From Candidatus Melainabacteria bacterium (GTDB taxonomy: Bacteria > Cyanobacteriota > Vampirovibrionia > Obscuribacterales > Obscuribacteraceae), in NCBI GenBank assembly GCA_003153555.1, contig PLZS01000046.1, positions 1 to 56,890 of the forward strand: 56,890 nucleotides of DNA, given 5' to 3'. Shown here in pieces: positions 1 through 8,870 of this stretch; the first letter of the stretch is position 1, and each line of letters opens with the position of its first letter. The translations under genes were made by a program, and so were the position numbers. The notes under the pieces were generated by a model that worked only from the letters and a program-made list of their open reading frames with translations, was not told the origin of the DNA and did no database searches.

Positions 1-1062
1 AACATAGATTGCGTGCATACCCGGCGGTTGAACGATAGGAACACCTTGCTCGCACAGTCCGCGGGCGAGATAGGCGGCTGATTGCTTGCGATAAAGCAGA
101 TAGTTCTCACACAATACTTCCTGCAAACCTACCGCCATCGCCTCCAAATCCCTGCCGTTCAACCCACCGTAAGTGGGGAAACCTTCGGTCAGAATCAGAT
201 CCTGTTTCAACAGATCCGCCAGCGTCTTATCACGCAACGCGATGAAACCGCCCATATTAACGAGCCCGTCTTTTTTCGCCGAAACCAGAGTTCCATCAGC
301 GAGGGAGAAAATTTCGGAGACGATGTCGCGCACGTTGTGCTCACCCTGCCCAATCTCCCTGTCTTTGATCATGTACGCGTTTTCAGCGAAGCGCGCACCA
401 TCAATATAAAAGGGAATTCCGTAACGCTTGAGCAAGGCGCTGTATTCTCTGATGTTCTGCAAGGAAACAGGTTGTCCGCCTGCCGCATTGTTGGAAATCG
501 TGATCATGCCAAACGGAATTTTGTCACGGTCATGCTTTGCCAACAGTTTCTCAACCTGACTCAAATCGATGTTGCCCTTGAAGGCGGAATCGGACGCCAA
601 GTCCACCGCTTCCGGGCACAACAAATCCAGCGCTTGCGCTCCCAGGCACTCAATATTCGCTCGCGTCGTATCGAAGTGAGAGTTGCTGGGAACGATGTGT
701 CCAGGTTTCACGAGCCTTGAAAATAGAAGGCGCTCCGCAGCTCTCCCCTGGTGTACAGGCAATACCTCAGGCAAACCGAAAATGCCTTTCACTGCATCCT
801 GAAAGCGATAAAAGCTGGAACAACCAGCATACGACTCGTCGCCGCGCATCATGGCCGACCATTGCTCCGACGACATCGCGGATGTACCGCTGTCTGTCAA
901 TAGATCAACAATGACATGTTCAGCGCGCAGTTGGAACAAGTTATAGCCGACCTCTTTCAGCAGCCGCTGCCGCTCCTCGAAGGTTGTGAAATTGATTGGT
1001 TCCACTGTCTTGTTACGATAAGGTTCGATAACTGTTTTCATTGGATGCTCGCGGGCAATCAT
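1..1062 (-). CDS. Tyrosine phenol-lyase / tryptophanase family PLP lyase (partial)
   Basis: The reading frame stays open to the left edge, so about the last quarter of the protein is missing. The family splits tyrosine or tryptophan into phenol or indole plus pyruvate and ammonia, using pyridoxal phosphate. I see the N-terminal IDLLTDSGT-like block (VDLLTDSGTSAMS), MMRGDESYAG, HQGRAAERLL, SNNAAGGQPVS and the PLP-lysine block SAKKDGLVNMGG, where the lysine next to Asp (about residue 264) should form the Schiff base. GLNGRDLEAMAVGL and DGLVNMGG look more like tyrosine phenol-lyase; ARFAENAYMIK looks more like tryptophanase. Substrate is therefore undecided. The start at 1062 has AGGA only 2 nt upstream; an ATG at 1041 is the alternative. 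It lies alone, with a long leader on its 5' side. Confidence 0.85.
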   Translation of the reverse strand, partial: MIAREHPMKTVIEPYRNKTVEPINFTTFEERQRLLKEVGYNLFQLRAEHVIVDLLTDSGTSAMSSEQWSAMMRGDESYAGCSSFYRFQDAVKGIFGLPEVLPVHQGRAAERLLFSRLVKPGHIVPSNSHFDTTRANIECLGAQALDLLCPEAVDLASDSAFKGNIDLSQVEKLLAKHDRDKIPFGMITISNNAAGGQPVSLQNIREYSALLKRYGIPFYIDGARFAENAYMIKDREIGQGEHNVRDIVSEIFSLADGTLVSAKKDGLVNMGGFIALRDKTLADLLKQDLILTEGFPTYGGLNGRDLEAMAVGLQEVLCENYLLYRKQSAAYLARGLCEQGVPIVQPPGMHAIYV

Positions 1063-1515
1063 AGTCCTGACCGCTGAACATAATCTCGCAACTCTGAAAT
1101 TGGCGTATAGGCCCAAAGACTGATCTTTGAATGTGGTTTTGGATGTGGTTTTTGATTATCGATTTCGACTCAGGTCTTTTTCACGGAGTCATCTCGAATT
1201 TCGGTAACTGATTTCAAGTGGCGAATACGCGCCGCATATCTGCCAATGTGAGTAAAAGATTCATCCGTATGTCAACCTTTGAAGCGCTTGGCAGGTCGAA
1301 AAAGGCCCATAAACGCACTTCCCTCCCTGGTAAGGTGGGAGGGAAGAACTAGTTGTGGTGGATTAGGTAAGGAGGAAACAAGGCACCTGGCGGTAATCCG
1401 CCTTGCGCTTTGTCTATACATAATAGCAGTGGAAAACTGAGTCGGCTGTTAAAAAACTTGAAGTGCCGGTTGTCTAACACCCACCCAAAGAGGGTGAGAA
1501 TTCATTAATAAAATC
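1063..1515. other. Intergenic leader region with direct repeat and hairpin
   Basis: No convincing gene. It lies upstream of the lyase gene and downstream of sepF. It holds a 10-nt direct repeat (ATGTGGTTTT at 1131-1140 and 1143-1152), a perfect hairpin at 1318-1346 and a small hairpin GGCGG-taat-CCGCC at 1389-1402. The direct repeat sits about 70-90 nt upstream of the lyase start and could be an operator; that is inference only. Confidence 0.4.
1318..1346. terminator. 10-bp perfect inverted repeat
   Basis: CTTCCCTCCC (1318-1327) pairs perfectly with GGGAGGGAAG (1337-1346) around a 9-nt loop. It lies 170 nt past the end of sepF. On the minus strand a run of five T follows only about 14 nt after the stem, so it is not a textbook intrinsic terminator; it could also be a small repeat element. 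Confidence 0.35.
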
Positions 1516-2022
1516 CTAATGAATTGTTGACCAGGTGCTACTCGTAGATGAGTCGTGTGAACTCGATGCTGGATAAAGGAAGTCAAGCGCACCGACGCCA
1601 CCAAGAAGAGCGGTGGTAGCTGCAGCCTTTTCGATTTCTTTTCCAGGTGCTGTGATTTTGATGTTGCTTGGGCAAAACAGATAAACCTGTTCGCTCAGCT
1701 TGTGGAAATCACCATCTAGAGCAGCTGATGCACCAGCTACGAAATCAACAAGCCGATTGGCGTCGATCTTCTTCATGTTCTCCAACGAGATTGTGGTGGC
1801 AGCGCGTCCGCGCAAGCATTCCACTACATCTAATGCCTCTTCGAAAGAGATTGGAGTGAATACCGAAATCTGCGTGCCCATTCTTGAAGGTGGTGTGCGC
1901 AGCGAGCTAAGCGTTCCGGCTTTGCGATCGGTTAAGGCTGGAAATAAATCCACATCTTTTTTTGCGTTTCGTCCGCTATTAACGGATTTGTCCATCGAAA
2001 CATTTTTGTTTTCGTCAACCAT
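1516..2022 (-). CDS. sepF: SepF-like cell division protein
   Basis: SepF anchors FtsZ filaments to the membrane and bundles them during septation. The 168-residue protein has a disordered, charged N-terminal 45 residues and then the SepF core: SFEEALDVVECLRGRAATTISLENM, followed by ANRLVDFVAGASAALDGDFHKLSEQVYLFCPSNIKI. This matches the family pattern of a hydrophobic strand, a conserved 'rivDFlsG...gG.....g...fl..P.nv' and a C-terminal tail. The first residues (MVDENKNVSMDK) do not show a clear amphipathic membrane helix, which is unlike Bacillus SepF. AAGGA lies 7 nt upstream of the ATG. The C-terminal 30 residues are Ala/Ser rich. The gene stands alone, 180 nt past the end of ispD. Confidence 0.75.
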   Translation of the reverse strand: MVDENKNVSMDKSVNSGRNAKKDVDLFPALTDRKAGTLSSLRTPPSRMGTQISVFTPISFEEALDVVECLRGRAATTISLENMKKIDANRLVDFVAGASAALDGDFHKLSEQVYLFCPSNIKITAPGKEIEKAAATTALLGGVGALDFLYPASSSHDSSTSSTWSTIH

Positions 2023-2202
2023 AAGTAGTCCTTTGCAGTTATGCCGGGTGCAAGTATGTGCTGCGTATATCCTGCGCCTATTTCATATTAAACCGATCGG
2101 AGTGCCATCTCAGATGGTGCACGCATGTTGTCATCAATTCTAATCAATTCACGCCATTTAGCAAGTACTGATATTGTGAATTCAGCGCCCCCGAGCTGCT
2201 TG

Positions 2203-2919
2203 CTAACTTCTCTGCTTTAGCGCAGATGCCAAAGACTGGCAGACTGACAGGTCTTCGGGATTTGTAATTTTTAGGTTATATGGCGAACCTGGCACTATAT
2301 GCACTTTATGTCCACTATGTTCTAGGATTGTTGAATCGTCAGTGGTACCAAAATTTTCCTTGGCGGCTTTACGGTGTGCTTCTAACAGCCATTCAAATTT
2401 TGCAGCTTGCGGAGTTTGAATTTGGACTAGCTCGCTTCTGTTCAAAGTTTCTCCAACAATGCCATCTTTGACTTTCTTTATCGTGTCGGTTACCGCCACC
2501 GCTAGGGTACAAGCACCGTTTGTGGTTACAGACTTAATGACGAGATCAATCATCCTCCCGGTCAGCAGCGGTCTGGCGGCATCATGAACAAGAACGTAAT
2601 CCGGATGTTCGCTCAACTCCGCCAATCGTTCCAGTCCGTTGTGTACCGAATGTTGCCGAGTTGAACCGCCTGCGGTGAGGATTACTTTTTGCGCGTCTGC
2701 CGGGGGCAAATTCTGTTTGATCTCTGATTGCACTGCATCTAGTGACAACTTGGGCACCACCACCACTATGAGGTTGACTTGGTTGTGAGCCGCAAGTGTG
2801 CCGAGAGACCAAAGATATAGTGCGCGTCCGCTCAATCCGGTGAACTGCTTAGGAGAATCTCCAGGCTTGCTTTTAAAGCGCTCTCCAACTCCCGCTGCAG
2901 GAAGAACAGCGGCAATCAT
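2203..2919 (-). CDS. ispD: 2-C-methyl-D-erythritol 4-phosphate cytidylyltransferase
   Basis: IspD couples CTP to MEP in the non-mevalonate isoprenoid pathway. The 238-residue length is normal. The nucleotide-binding start AAVLPAAGVGERF with downstream PKQF, the VVVVPKL strand, the TAGGSTRQHSVHNGL block, VLVHDAARPLLT and the C-terminal PYNLKITNPEDL are all family hallmarks. The ATG overlaps the stop of scpB (TAATG), so the gene is translationally coupled to the condensin operon, an unexpected partner. No ispF or dxs is nearby. A cytosolic enzyme; the isoprenoids would serve quinones and undecaprenyl lipid. Confidence 0.95.
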   Translation of the reverse strand: MIAAVLPAAGVGERFKSKPGDSPKQFTGLSGRALYLWSLGTLAAHNQVNLIVVVVPKLSLDAVQSEIKQNLPPADAQKVILTAGGSTRQHSVHNGLERLAELSEHPDYVLVHDAARPLLTGRMIDLVIKSVTTNGACTLAVAVTDTIKKVKDGIVGETLNRSELVQIQTPQAAKFEWLLEAHRKAAKENFGTTDDSTILEHSGHKVHIVPGSPYNLKITNPEDLSVCQSLASALKQRS

Positions 2920-3851
2920 TAGACGGCAATGTCTTGTTCAGGATCTTCTTTAGGATCATTATCAGAATGATTCAAAGATTGGATCGAACCAGTGGTGGTG
3001 TCGTTTGATTTCGCAGACTTGATGCTTTGCGGTTCACCTTTGGTGAATTCGATTAGGGCTGAGAGGATTCCTTCGTCATTGATTCTAGAGACTGAGGTGT
3101 TTTCGACTGCAGAATCAGCAGCTGGTGGGACGTCAGCGCTCTCAAAATTCGATGCCGGCTGGAAGCCGGCGCTCCCAGGTTTGCTCTCAGGATGATCGGC
3201 GCCCTGAGGGGCAATGCTTCCGTAAAGCTCTTCTGGTCTGAACACAAGGGATGAGTCAGGGCTCGAATCGAAAAGCACCTCAAGCTGTTTCGCTTGCTCG
3301 GAGTCAAATGATTCCGGATGCAGATGTGGTAGTTCGGTTTCACCGACCTCGCCTTCTTTAGCGACAACCCGATCTTCTTTGCGTAGTTGAGTGCGCAGCG
3401 ACTTGGCATCGTGCGAAAGTCTGAAATATTCTTGGAATTTTTTTGTTGTGCTTAAAGTGGGCGAGCGACCATCTTCCTTTTTGATCACGAGTTCTCTCGT
3501 CATCAATTCCTTAATATGTTCGTAGGCACCTGCGCCTCGAATCTTGATGATCTCAGATTGCGGTACCGGTTGTTTAATCGCAATGGCTGATAAGGTGCGG
3601 ATCAAACTAACAGGCATTTCCATCGGAACGAATTCGTCAATAATCGACGCGTATTCATCTTTGACCTGAATGATATATCCGTTGTCATCCGCGATCTCAA
3701 GACCACTCGCTCTCTCTTCATAATCGTGGATTAGATCGAGTATGGCCTGTCTGACGACCTGTACGTCCTCATTCACGATGCGCGCAATAGCCTGAGCCCG
3801 CATCGGCTTATCTGTCAGAAATAATATTGCTTCGACTTTTGACTTGAGCAT
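2919..3851 (-). CDS. scpB: Segregation and condensation protein B
   Basis: ScpB is the kleisin-binding (kite) subunit of SMC-ScpAB, made of two winged-helix domains. Residues 1-165 carry them: VEAILFLTDKPMRAQAIARI, LIRTLSAIAIKQPVPQSEI, RGAGAYEHIKEL and TTKKFQEYFRL all match the family. The remaining 140 or so residues form an acidic, Ser/Glu/Pro-rich tail that is longer than in most ScpB proteins. Residues 225-233 (PGSAGFQPA) are encoded by a dispersed palindromic repeat inserted in frame. It begins 10 nt after scpA and ends in a TAATG overlap with ispD. GTG at 3854 directly precedes the ATG chosen here. Confidence 0.93.
   Translation of the reverse strand: MLKSKVEAILFLTDKPMRAQAIARIVNEDVQVVRQAILDLIHDYEERASGLEIADDNGYIIQVKDEYASIIDEFVPMEMPVSLIRTLSAIAIKQPVPQSEIIKIRGAGAYEHIKELMTRELVIKKEDGRSPTLSTTKKFQEYFRLSHDAKSLRTQLRKEDRVVAKEGEVGETELPHLHPESFDSEQAKQLEVLFDSSPDSSLVFRPEELYGSIAPQGADHPESKPGSAGFQPASNFESADVPPAADSAVENTSVSRINDEGILSALIEFTKGEPQSIKSAKSNDTTTGSIQSLNHSDNDPKEDPEQDIAV
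3153..3179 (+). repeat. Dispersed palindromic repeat inside scpB
   Basis: GCCGGC-TGGAA-GCCGGC followed by GCTCCCAGG. The same 26-nt sequence recurs at 34809-34834, with variants at 34741-34767 (opposite orientation) and 39509-39535. Here it is read in frame on the minus strand as PGSAGFQPA in the scpB tail. Confidence 0.85.
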
Positions 3852-3861
3852 CACTCTATTC

Positions 3862-4776
3862 TCACATCGCTATGTTTATCGGCTGAACTGCAGCGTCGCT
3901 GCGAACGACATACAAAGGACCGTAAAAATCATTCTGTTCTAGAGTTATTTTACCGGCATTTGACAAGAAAAGAACTGCTAAAAAAGCATCTACCCAGTCA
4001 CCATGCCCACCGAGCAACTGGATGATCCGCAGTAGCTGCACCAGTTCTCCCGCTATTACGTTGTTGCTCAAAATATTTTCGACGCGTGAAATTGTGTCTT
4101 CTATATCTTCATCATGAGCTAGATCGAGAAGATCATCGACATCATTAGCCTCGTGTTGCCCCGAGAGTTCGATGCGCTGTCTGGGTTCTCGTGCGGCTCT
4201 CGTCTTCTCGATTTTTTCTGCCTGGCGCAAGGCTTCGATCAGTTGATCGAGTGTCACTTTGCGTTGACGGTTCTGCCTGTTGTTTGCTTTGCGCACTAGT
4301 GCACGTTCCAAGTCGGCTAATGTGAGCTGTCTCGGCTCCCGTTCTTTTTGCAAGTCAAATGAACCGTCATCATCGAAGTCCATAAAGTCGTCGTCTGAGC
4401 CGATTTCAGCGGTTGCGGCAGCAAGCATTGCTTCCGCTTTCATGCGCAGCAACACGCTTGCGTGGAACAAAATCTTGCCACTCTGACGCAGATTCTCTTT
4501 GGGCACCGCGGCAATTGCTTTGAGGAATTTATCAGTAACATCGATGATGTCTATATTCTTTGGATCGATTTCGCCCGATGTTGCCAGTTTGATCAGAATC
4601 TCAATCCCGCCTGCCTGAGCTGCTTGCTCAGCTATCGTTTGAGCGTATTTGGGTCCGGTTGGTTCGACGACTGCGACAGGAGCATGTGCAATATCTGCTA
4701 TGTCAGCCAAGCCGGGACTGACGACAAATGCGGCCGACCCCTTGGAACTTCTTGATTTTTTATCTGACTGATTCAT
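3862..4776 (-). CDS. scpA: Segregation and condensation protein A (kleisin)
   Basis: ScpA is the kleisin that closes the SMC ring. From ATG 4776 it has 304 residues. The N-terminal part shows GGIEILIKLATSGEIDPKNIDIIDVTDKFL, which corresponds to the family's 'l..LI....idI.dI.i..it.qyl' block, followed by FHASVLLRMKAEAML, the kleisin helix that packs on the SMC neck. The middle is acidic. The C-terminal winged-helix region (VQLLRIIQLLGGHGDWVDAFLAVLFLSNAGKITLEQNDFYGPLYV) is clear and would bind the SMC head. A longer version from 4860 would overlap smc by 68 nt and adds unconserved residues, so I reject it. It starts 17 nt after smc ends and lies 10 nt before scpB. Confidence 0.93.
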   Translation of the reverse strand: MNQSDKKSRSSKGSAAFVVSPGLADIADIAHAPVAVVEPTGPKYAQTIAEQAAQAGGIEILIKLATSGEIDPKNIDIIDVTDKFLKAIAAVPKENLRQSGKILFHASVLLRMKAEAMLAAATAEIGSDDDFMDFDDDGSFDLQKEREPRQLTLADLERALVRKANNRQNRQRKVTLDQLIEALRQAEKIEKTRAAREPRQRIELSGQHEANDVDDLLDLAHDEDIEDTISRVENILSNNVIAGELVQLLRIIQLLGGHGDWVDAFLAVLFLSNAGKITLEQNDFYGPLYVVRSDAAVQPINIAM

Positions 4777-4792
4777 TGAATATCTCAGACTA

Positions 4793-7700
4793 TCAGGCGC
4801 TGACCGGCTGTGGTTCGCGTTCTTGCTCTTCGTCAGGAATGTGCACTTCCCGTATTCCAACTACTCTGGAATATCCATCTGCACGCAATGATACGCCGAT
4901 TGCGTGGTCTGCGTTTTCAATCATTGGACGTCGCAGGCTTACCGCAACGAATTGTGCAGTAGCGGATTGTTGTTTCACCATGCGAGCTAGACGCTCAGCA
5001 TTAGAGCCGTCAAGCATCATATCTACTTCGTCGAACGCATAGAACGGTGCTGGTGCGAAACGTTGGAAGGCAAAAACGAATGATAAAGCCGTAAGAGACT
5101 TCTCTCCACCCGATAATGCTTCGATGCGCTGCATCTTCTTATCGCGTGGTTGAGCTCTGATCACGAGACCACCTTGGAATGGATTTTCCGGATACTCGAG
5201 CTCAAGGCGACCGTGACCATGCGATAGTTCGGCAAAGATGTCTTGGAAGTTTGTGTTGATCTGGTCGAAAGCAAGCATGAACTCTCGTTTCTTGTCGCCG
5301 TCGTATCCAGAGATTCGTTGATTGATTTCGTCGCTTTCGCGGGTCAGAGTGCTGAGCTGCTCCGTCATTTCTTTCTGACGTTCGTCTGTCTGGTTATATT
5401 CTTCCAGCGCCTTCATGTTGACTGGTTCGAGCGCGCGCATCCGTTTTTCCAAACGGTCCGCTTGATGCTTGAGCTGTTCAACGGTGCCAGCCGACGGCGG
5501 CTCGTAGTTTGGATTCTCGGCGAGCACCCGAGCGATCTCAGCTCGCAGTACTTCCAATTCTTGCTGCAAGTCGAAGTGTGCCATCTTCCTTTCCGTACGT
5601 TGCTCAGCAACGCGCTTCAATTCTTGATCCGCTTTGGTTCGTTCGACTTCGGTGGCAGTTACTTGCTCGTGAATCTTTTCCTTGGAATCGCGCAGGCTTT
5701 CCAGCTCTTCTGAAATTTCGCTGACCCGTTTTTCCATTTCAGCCAATGCTTGACGCAATGAGGCAATCGTGGATTCATAGGCGGGCTTCTGTGCTTGAAT
5801 CTCGTCGATCTCTTTGGATAACTCAGCAAATTGAACGGAAAGAGCTTTGTGATTGCTCTGCTCAAGATTCTCTTCAGTTTCAGCCTTGTCTATGTAGCGC
5901 TGAATATCCTTGAACTCTTTATCCACTGTTTCAAGGTCAGAGCGCAGTTCTTCGGACTCGTGAATCAACTTCTCGATGGCAGTTCTAGCGCCCTTGTCAC
6001 GCACGTCGTTGAGCGCGTCTTCCAGGTTACCGATCTGTTTGGTCAAATCTTTAAGTTGGAAATCGAGACTGGCTAGTTCCTGATCGATCTGATCGATCTC
6101 ATCACCACTGGTGCGCAGTTTTGGTTTGACGTTTTCTATTTCGCCGTCGAGGTCTTTAGCTTCCTTTATCTTCGCTTCGAGCTCAGCTTGCTTCTTACCG
6201 TGCTCAGCGCGGGCAACAGTGGCTTTCTCGCGCTCTTCGTTTAATCCAGTTGCCAGTTCTTTTAAAGAATCTTGCAAGTATCGAATTTGGTCAGCCAGAT
6301 TTTTGCTCGTCTGTTTCAGAACAGATAAGTCTGTCTCGCCTTTGCTTGAAAAATGCAATTTGCTTTTGCTGTCCTGACCACCAGACATGCTGCCCGACTT
6401 ATCGAACAATTCACCCTCAAGAGTAACCATGCGGGCTTGATTGAGCAGTTTACGTGCGTTTTCCATGCCATCCATGACGATGGTCTGACCACATGCGTAC
6501 TGAAACGCTTTGGTGAATCGCGGATTGAAATCTATAAGGTTATAGGCAAAGTCGATCACCCCGGCTCGACTTGGCAGAAGACCTGGTGGTTGAGTGGCAA
6601 TTTTGTTCAGTGGAACAAAGGTGGCACGACCGGCTTGGTTCTTCTTTAAGAATTCGATGCAGCGCTGCGCAATTTCGTCATCGTCCACGACAACGTGACT
6701 TAGGCGTGGACCAATGGATGTCTCTAAGGCGGTGACATACTTATCGTCAACTTTCCCCAGCTGACCAATGGTGCCATGCACTCCGGACAATCCCGAAGCG
6801 ACTATAGCTTCAACCGCCCGTCCATAACCGCTTTCACCAGCCACTTCTCTGGTTGTTTCAACTTCAATCAATCGACGATTCATCGACTCTAGAGCTTGTC
6901 TCTTCGACTCAATCTCTTCTCGCGTACCTTCCAACTCAGCTTCAAGTTGTTGAATGGTGCGATCGATGCCTGCCACCAAAGCTTGTTGGTCAATACACTT
7001 GCGCTCGTAAACCGAAATCGCGCCTTTGGTGTTAGCTGACTTGCCGATTGCCTCTGTGGCAGAACTGCGGAGCTTTTCCAGCTCTTGCTCGATGGCTGCT
7101 CGACGAGTCGTTAATTCCGTTTTTCGAACATCAAGTTTATGTTTTTGGTCACGAAGTTCCTGCAAGTCAGTATGAATCGTCGTCACCTTGTCCGACGACT
7201 TATCTTTCTCCTGACGCATCACTTCGATTTCAGCCATCACAGCACTGAAGGCACCTTGCTTCTCGAGCAAGCCGAGATGAACAGCCTGCTGGTCTTGCTT
7301 GTGCTGCTTCTTCTGCTTATCGATATCCGAAAGACGTTTATCGATAGTCTTGATTTGAGCTTGAATGCTCTTGAGAAGTTTTGACTTTTCGCCAATTACC
7401 CCGGTTAAGTTTGAGAGTTTGTTTTCTTCACGAGTTAATTCGCCTCGCGTGTTATCCAATTCTTGCCGAAGCAACAATTGTTCGTTTCCGCCCTTTTCGC
7501 GGATTTCTTGCTCGATGCGACCCATCTCGGATCGCATTTGAAAGAGCGCCACCTCGGCGGCTTGCACTTGTTCAATAAGCTTTTCTTCTTTGGCATTTAA
7601 CTTCTGAATTTCAGCCAGTTCGAGGTTTGTTTTTTGTTCGACTTCTTGTGCGCGAACAAAAACAAGGTCTTTTTCGACGGCTTCTTTTTGAGTTTTGAGT

Positions 7701-8329
7701 TCTAAATACTTCAGAGCTTGATCGCGATCGGTTTTAAGCACTTCAAGGCGAGTCAGAATTTCAGAAAGGATTATTTTTTGATGCTCGATTTTCTCAGCGA
7801 CAGACGTCAGCTCAGTTCCAGCCTGCCCGATGAGGCGGTCGAACTCTGCCACTCCTGCCAATTCGTCGATGATTTTTCGACGTTCGGTGGCGCTCATGGT
7901 GACAATGCCGGTGACGTCACCTTGCATAATTACGTTGAAACCGGTAGGGCTGACGTTATATTTCATCAGCTCTTCATGTATCTCGGTTAGGGTGGCCGAT
8001 TTACCGTTCAACCAATATGAACTGGTATAGCTGTTCTCCTTAACCCTGATCCTGCGGCTGACCTCGAGCTGTTCGTTATCATTGTTCAGGAAACGAACTG
8101 TAACTCTTGCTTCGTTTTTGCCGCTCAAATTATTGAGAAGATCCGGCAATCTTTCTGCTCGCATACTTCTCGTTGAAGACAAACCGAGAGCGAACAAAAG
8201 GCTGTCGATAATGTTCGACTTGCCGGAACCGTTGGGACCGGAGATTGTCGTAAAGCCGTCCAGTAGCGGAACTAGAGTATGCTTTCCGAATGACTTGAAG
8301 TTATCAAGCTCGATCTCTTTAATTCGCAA
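4793..8329 (-). CDS. smc: Chromosome segregation ATPase SMC
   Basis: 1178 residues, the standard SMC length. Walker A is GPNGSGKS at residues 31-38, with the family start IKEIELDNFKSFG. Two long coiled coils (about 170-500 and 670-1000) flank a hinge around residues 505-665 (GVHGTIGQLGKVDDKYVTALETSIG, GRATFVPLNKI). The C-terminal head has the ABC signature LSGGEKSLTAL starting at about residue 1072 and Walker B/D-loop FYAFDEVDMMLD. It loads at origin-proximal sites and extrudes DNA loops with ScpAB. The start codon is TTG at 8329, preceded by GGGAG at 7 nt spacing. It is the first gene of smc-scpA-scpB-ispD. Confidence 0.97.
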   Translation of the reverse strand: MRIKEIELDNFKSFGKHTLVPLLDGFTTISGPNGSGKSNIIDSLLFALGLSSTRSMRAERLPDLLNNLSGKNEARVTVRFLNNDNEQLEVSRRIRVKENSYTSSYWLNGKSATLTEIHEELMKYNVSPTGFNVIMQGDVTGIVTMSATERRKIIDELAGVAEFDRLIGQAGTELTSVAEKIEHQKIILSEILTRLEVLKTDRDQALKYLELKTQKEAVEKDLVFVRAQEVEQKTNLELAEIQKLNAKEEKLIEQVQAAEVALFQMRSEMGRIEQEIREKGGNEQLLLRQELDNTRGELTREENKLSNLTGVIGEKSKLLKSIQAQIKTIDKRLSDIDKQKKQHKQDQQAVHLGLLEKQGAFSAVMAEIEVMRQEKDKSSDKVTTIHTDLQELRDQKHKLDVRKTELTTRRAAIEQELEKLRSSATEAIGKSANTKGAISVYERKCIDQQALVAGIDRTIQQLEAELEGTREEIESKRQALESMNRRLIEVETTREVAGESGYGRAVEAIVASGLSGVHGTIGQLGKVDDKYVTALETSIGPRLSHVVVDDDEIAQRCIEFLKKNQAGRATFVPLNKIATQPPGLLPSRAGVIDFAYNLIDFNPRFTKAFQYACGQTIVMDGMENARKLLNQARMVTLEGELFDKSGSMSGGQDSKSKLHFSSKGETDLSVLKQTSKNLADQIRYLQDSLKELATGLNEEREKATVARAEHGKKQAELEAKIKEAKDLDGEIENVKPKLRTSGDEIDQIDQELASLDFQLKDLTKQIGNLEDALNDVRDKGARTAIEKLIHESEELRSDLETVDKEFKDIQRYIDKAETEENLEQSNHKALSVQFAELSKEIDEIQAQKPAYESTIASLRQALAEMEKRVSEISEELESLRDSKEKIHEQVTATEVERTKADQELKRVAEQRTERKMAHFDLQQELEVLRAEIARVLAENPNYEPPSAGTVEQLKHQADRLEKRMRALEPVNMKALEEYNQTDERQKEMTEQLSTLTRESDEINQRISGYDGDKKREFMLAFDQINTNFQDIFAELSHGHGRLELEYPENPFQGGLVIRAQPRDKKMQRIEALSGGEKSLTALSFVFAFQRFAPAPFYAFDEVDMMLDGSNAERLARMVKQQSATAQFVAVSLRRPMIENADHAIGVSLRADGYSRVVGIREVHIPDEEQEREPQPVSA

Positions 8330-8870
8330 CAGGAACTCCCGCTACTGCACCTACAGCCCGCATTAGACTACACACTAGATTTGGTGTCAAGAATTTTAAG
8401 TGCCAGATATTTTTGAATCGCCCGAACCTTGCAATACATCAGCATTGTAGAGTGTTTGGTGCTCAATTGTCACCACCGCCGGTTTCACTTCAAATTGTGG
8501 TGCTTGATCAAATAAGTCATCGTTGTGCTGATCGATCCATACTCGCCGGATATATTTCTGGTGCGAATTTGGTGTGGTATCACATCTGTAAGCGCTCGCA
8601 GATTGCCGGGTTACGGACTTTTTATGTGCGCGGGGGCTAAATATCCAGGACCGCCGCGCTGTTTTTAAGGGGCCGAAGGTAGGACGCATATAGAGAGGCT
8701 ATGGTGTCACCACTCCCGCTTGACATGCTTGATGGAATTATATCCTGAAAATATTCAATTTATCAGACGGTAAATTTGGAAAGTCAGGTTGGTGTTAAGT
8801 TTGCCGCCGGGGGGAATAACAGATCAGAACTGTTAGTACGTCCCGGTGGGGGATTAGCTTAATCACAGAC
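8330..8870. other. Long intergenic region
   Basis: 541 nt between the divergent smc and the DUF4388 gene. A TTGACA at 8720-8725 could be a -35 box for the rightward gene, with TATCCT at 8741-8746 (15-nt spacer, shorter than ideal). A GGGGGG run lies at about 8812-8817, and GGTGGGGG sits about 20 nt before the start codon. A minus-strand frame at 8396-8689 (97 codons) has no clear homologue and no clear ribosome site; I do not call it. Confidence 0.35.

Noticed and set aside
4777..4860. Longer ScpA N-terminus starting inside smc.
   Set aside because: It would overlap smc by 68 nt and adds unconserved residues; the ATG at 4776 fits the family.
8396..8689. 97-codon minus-strand frame in the smc/DUF4388 gap.
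   Set aside because: No ribosome site, an N-terminal half that looks random and no known family. The C-terminal part could be a relic, but evidence is too weak to call.
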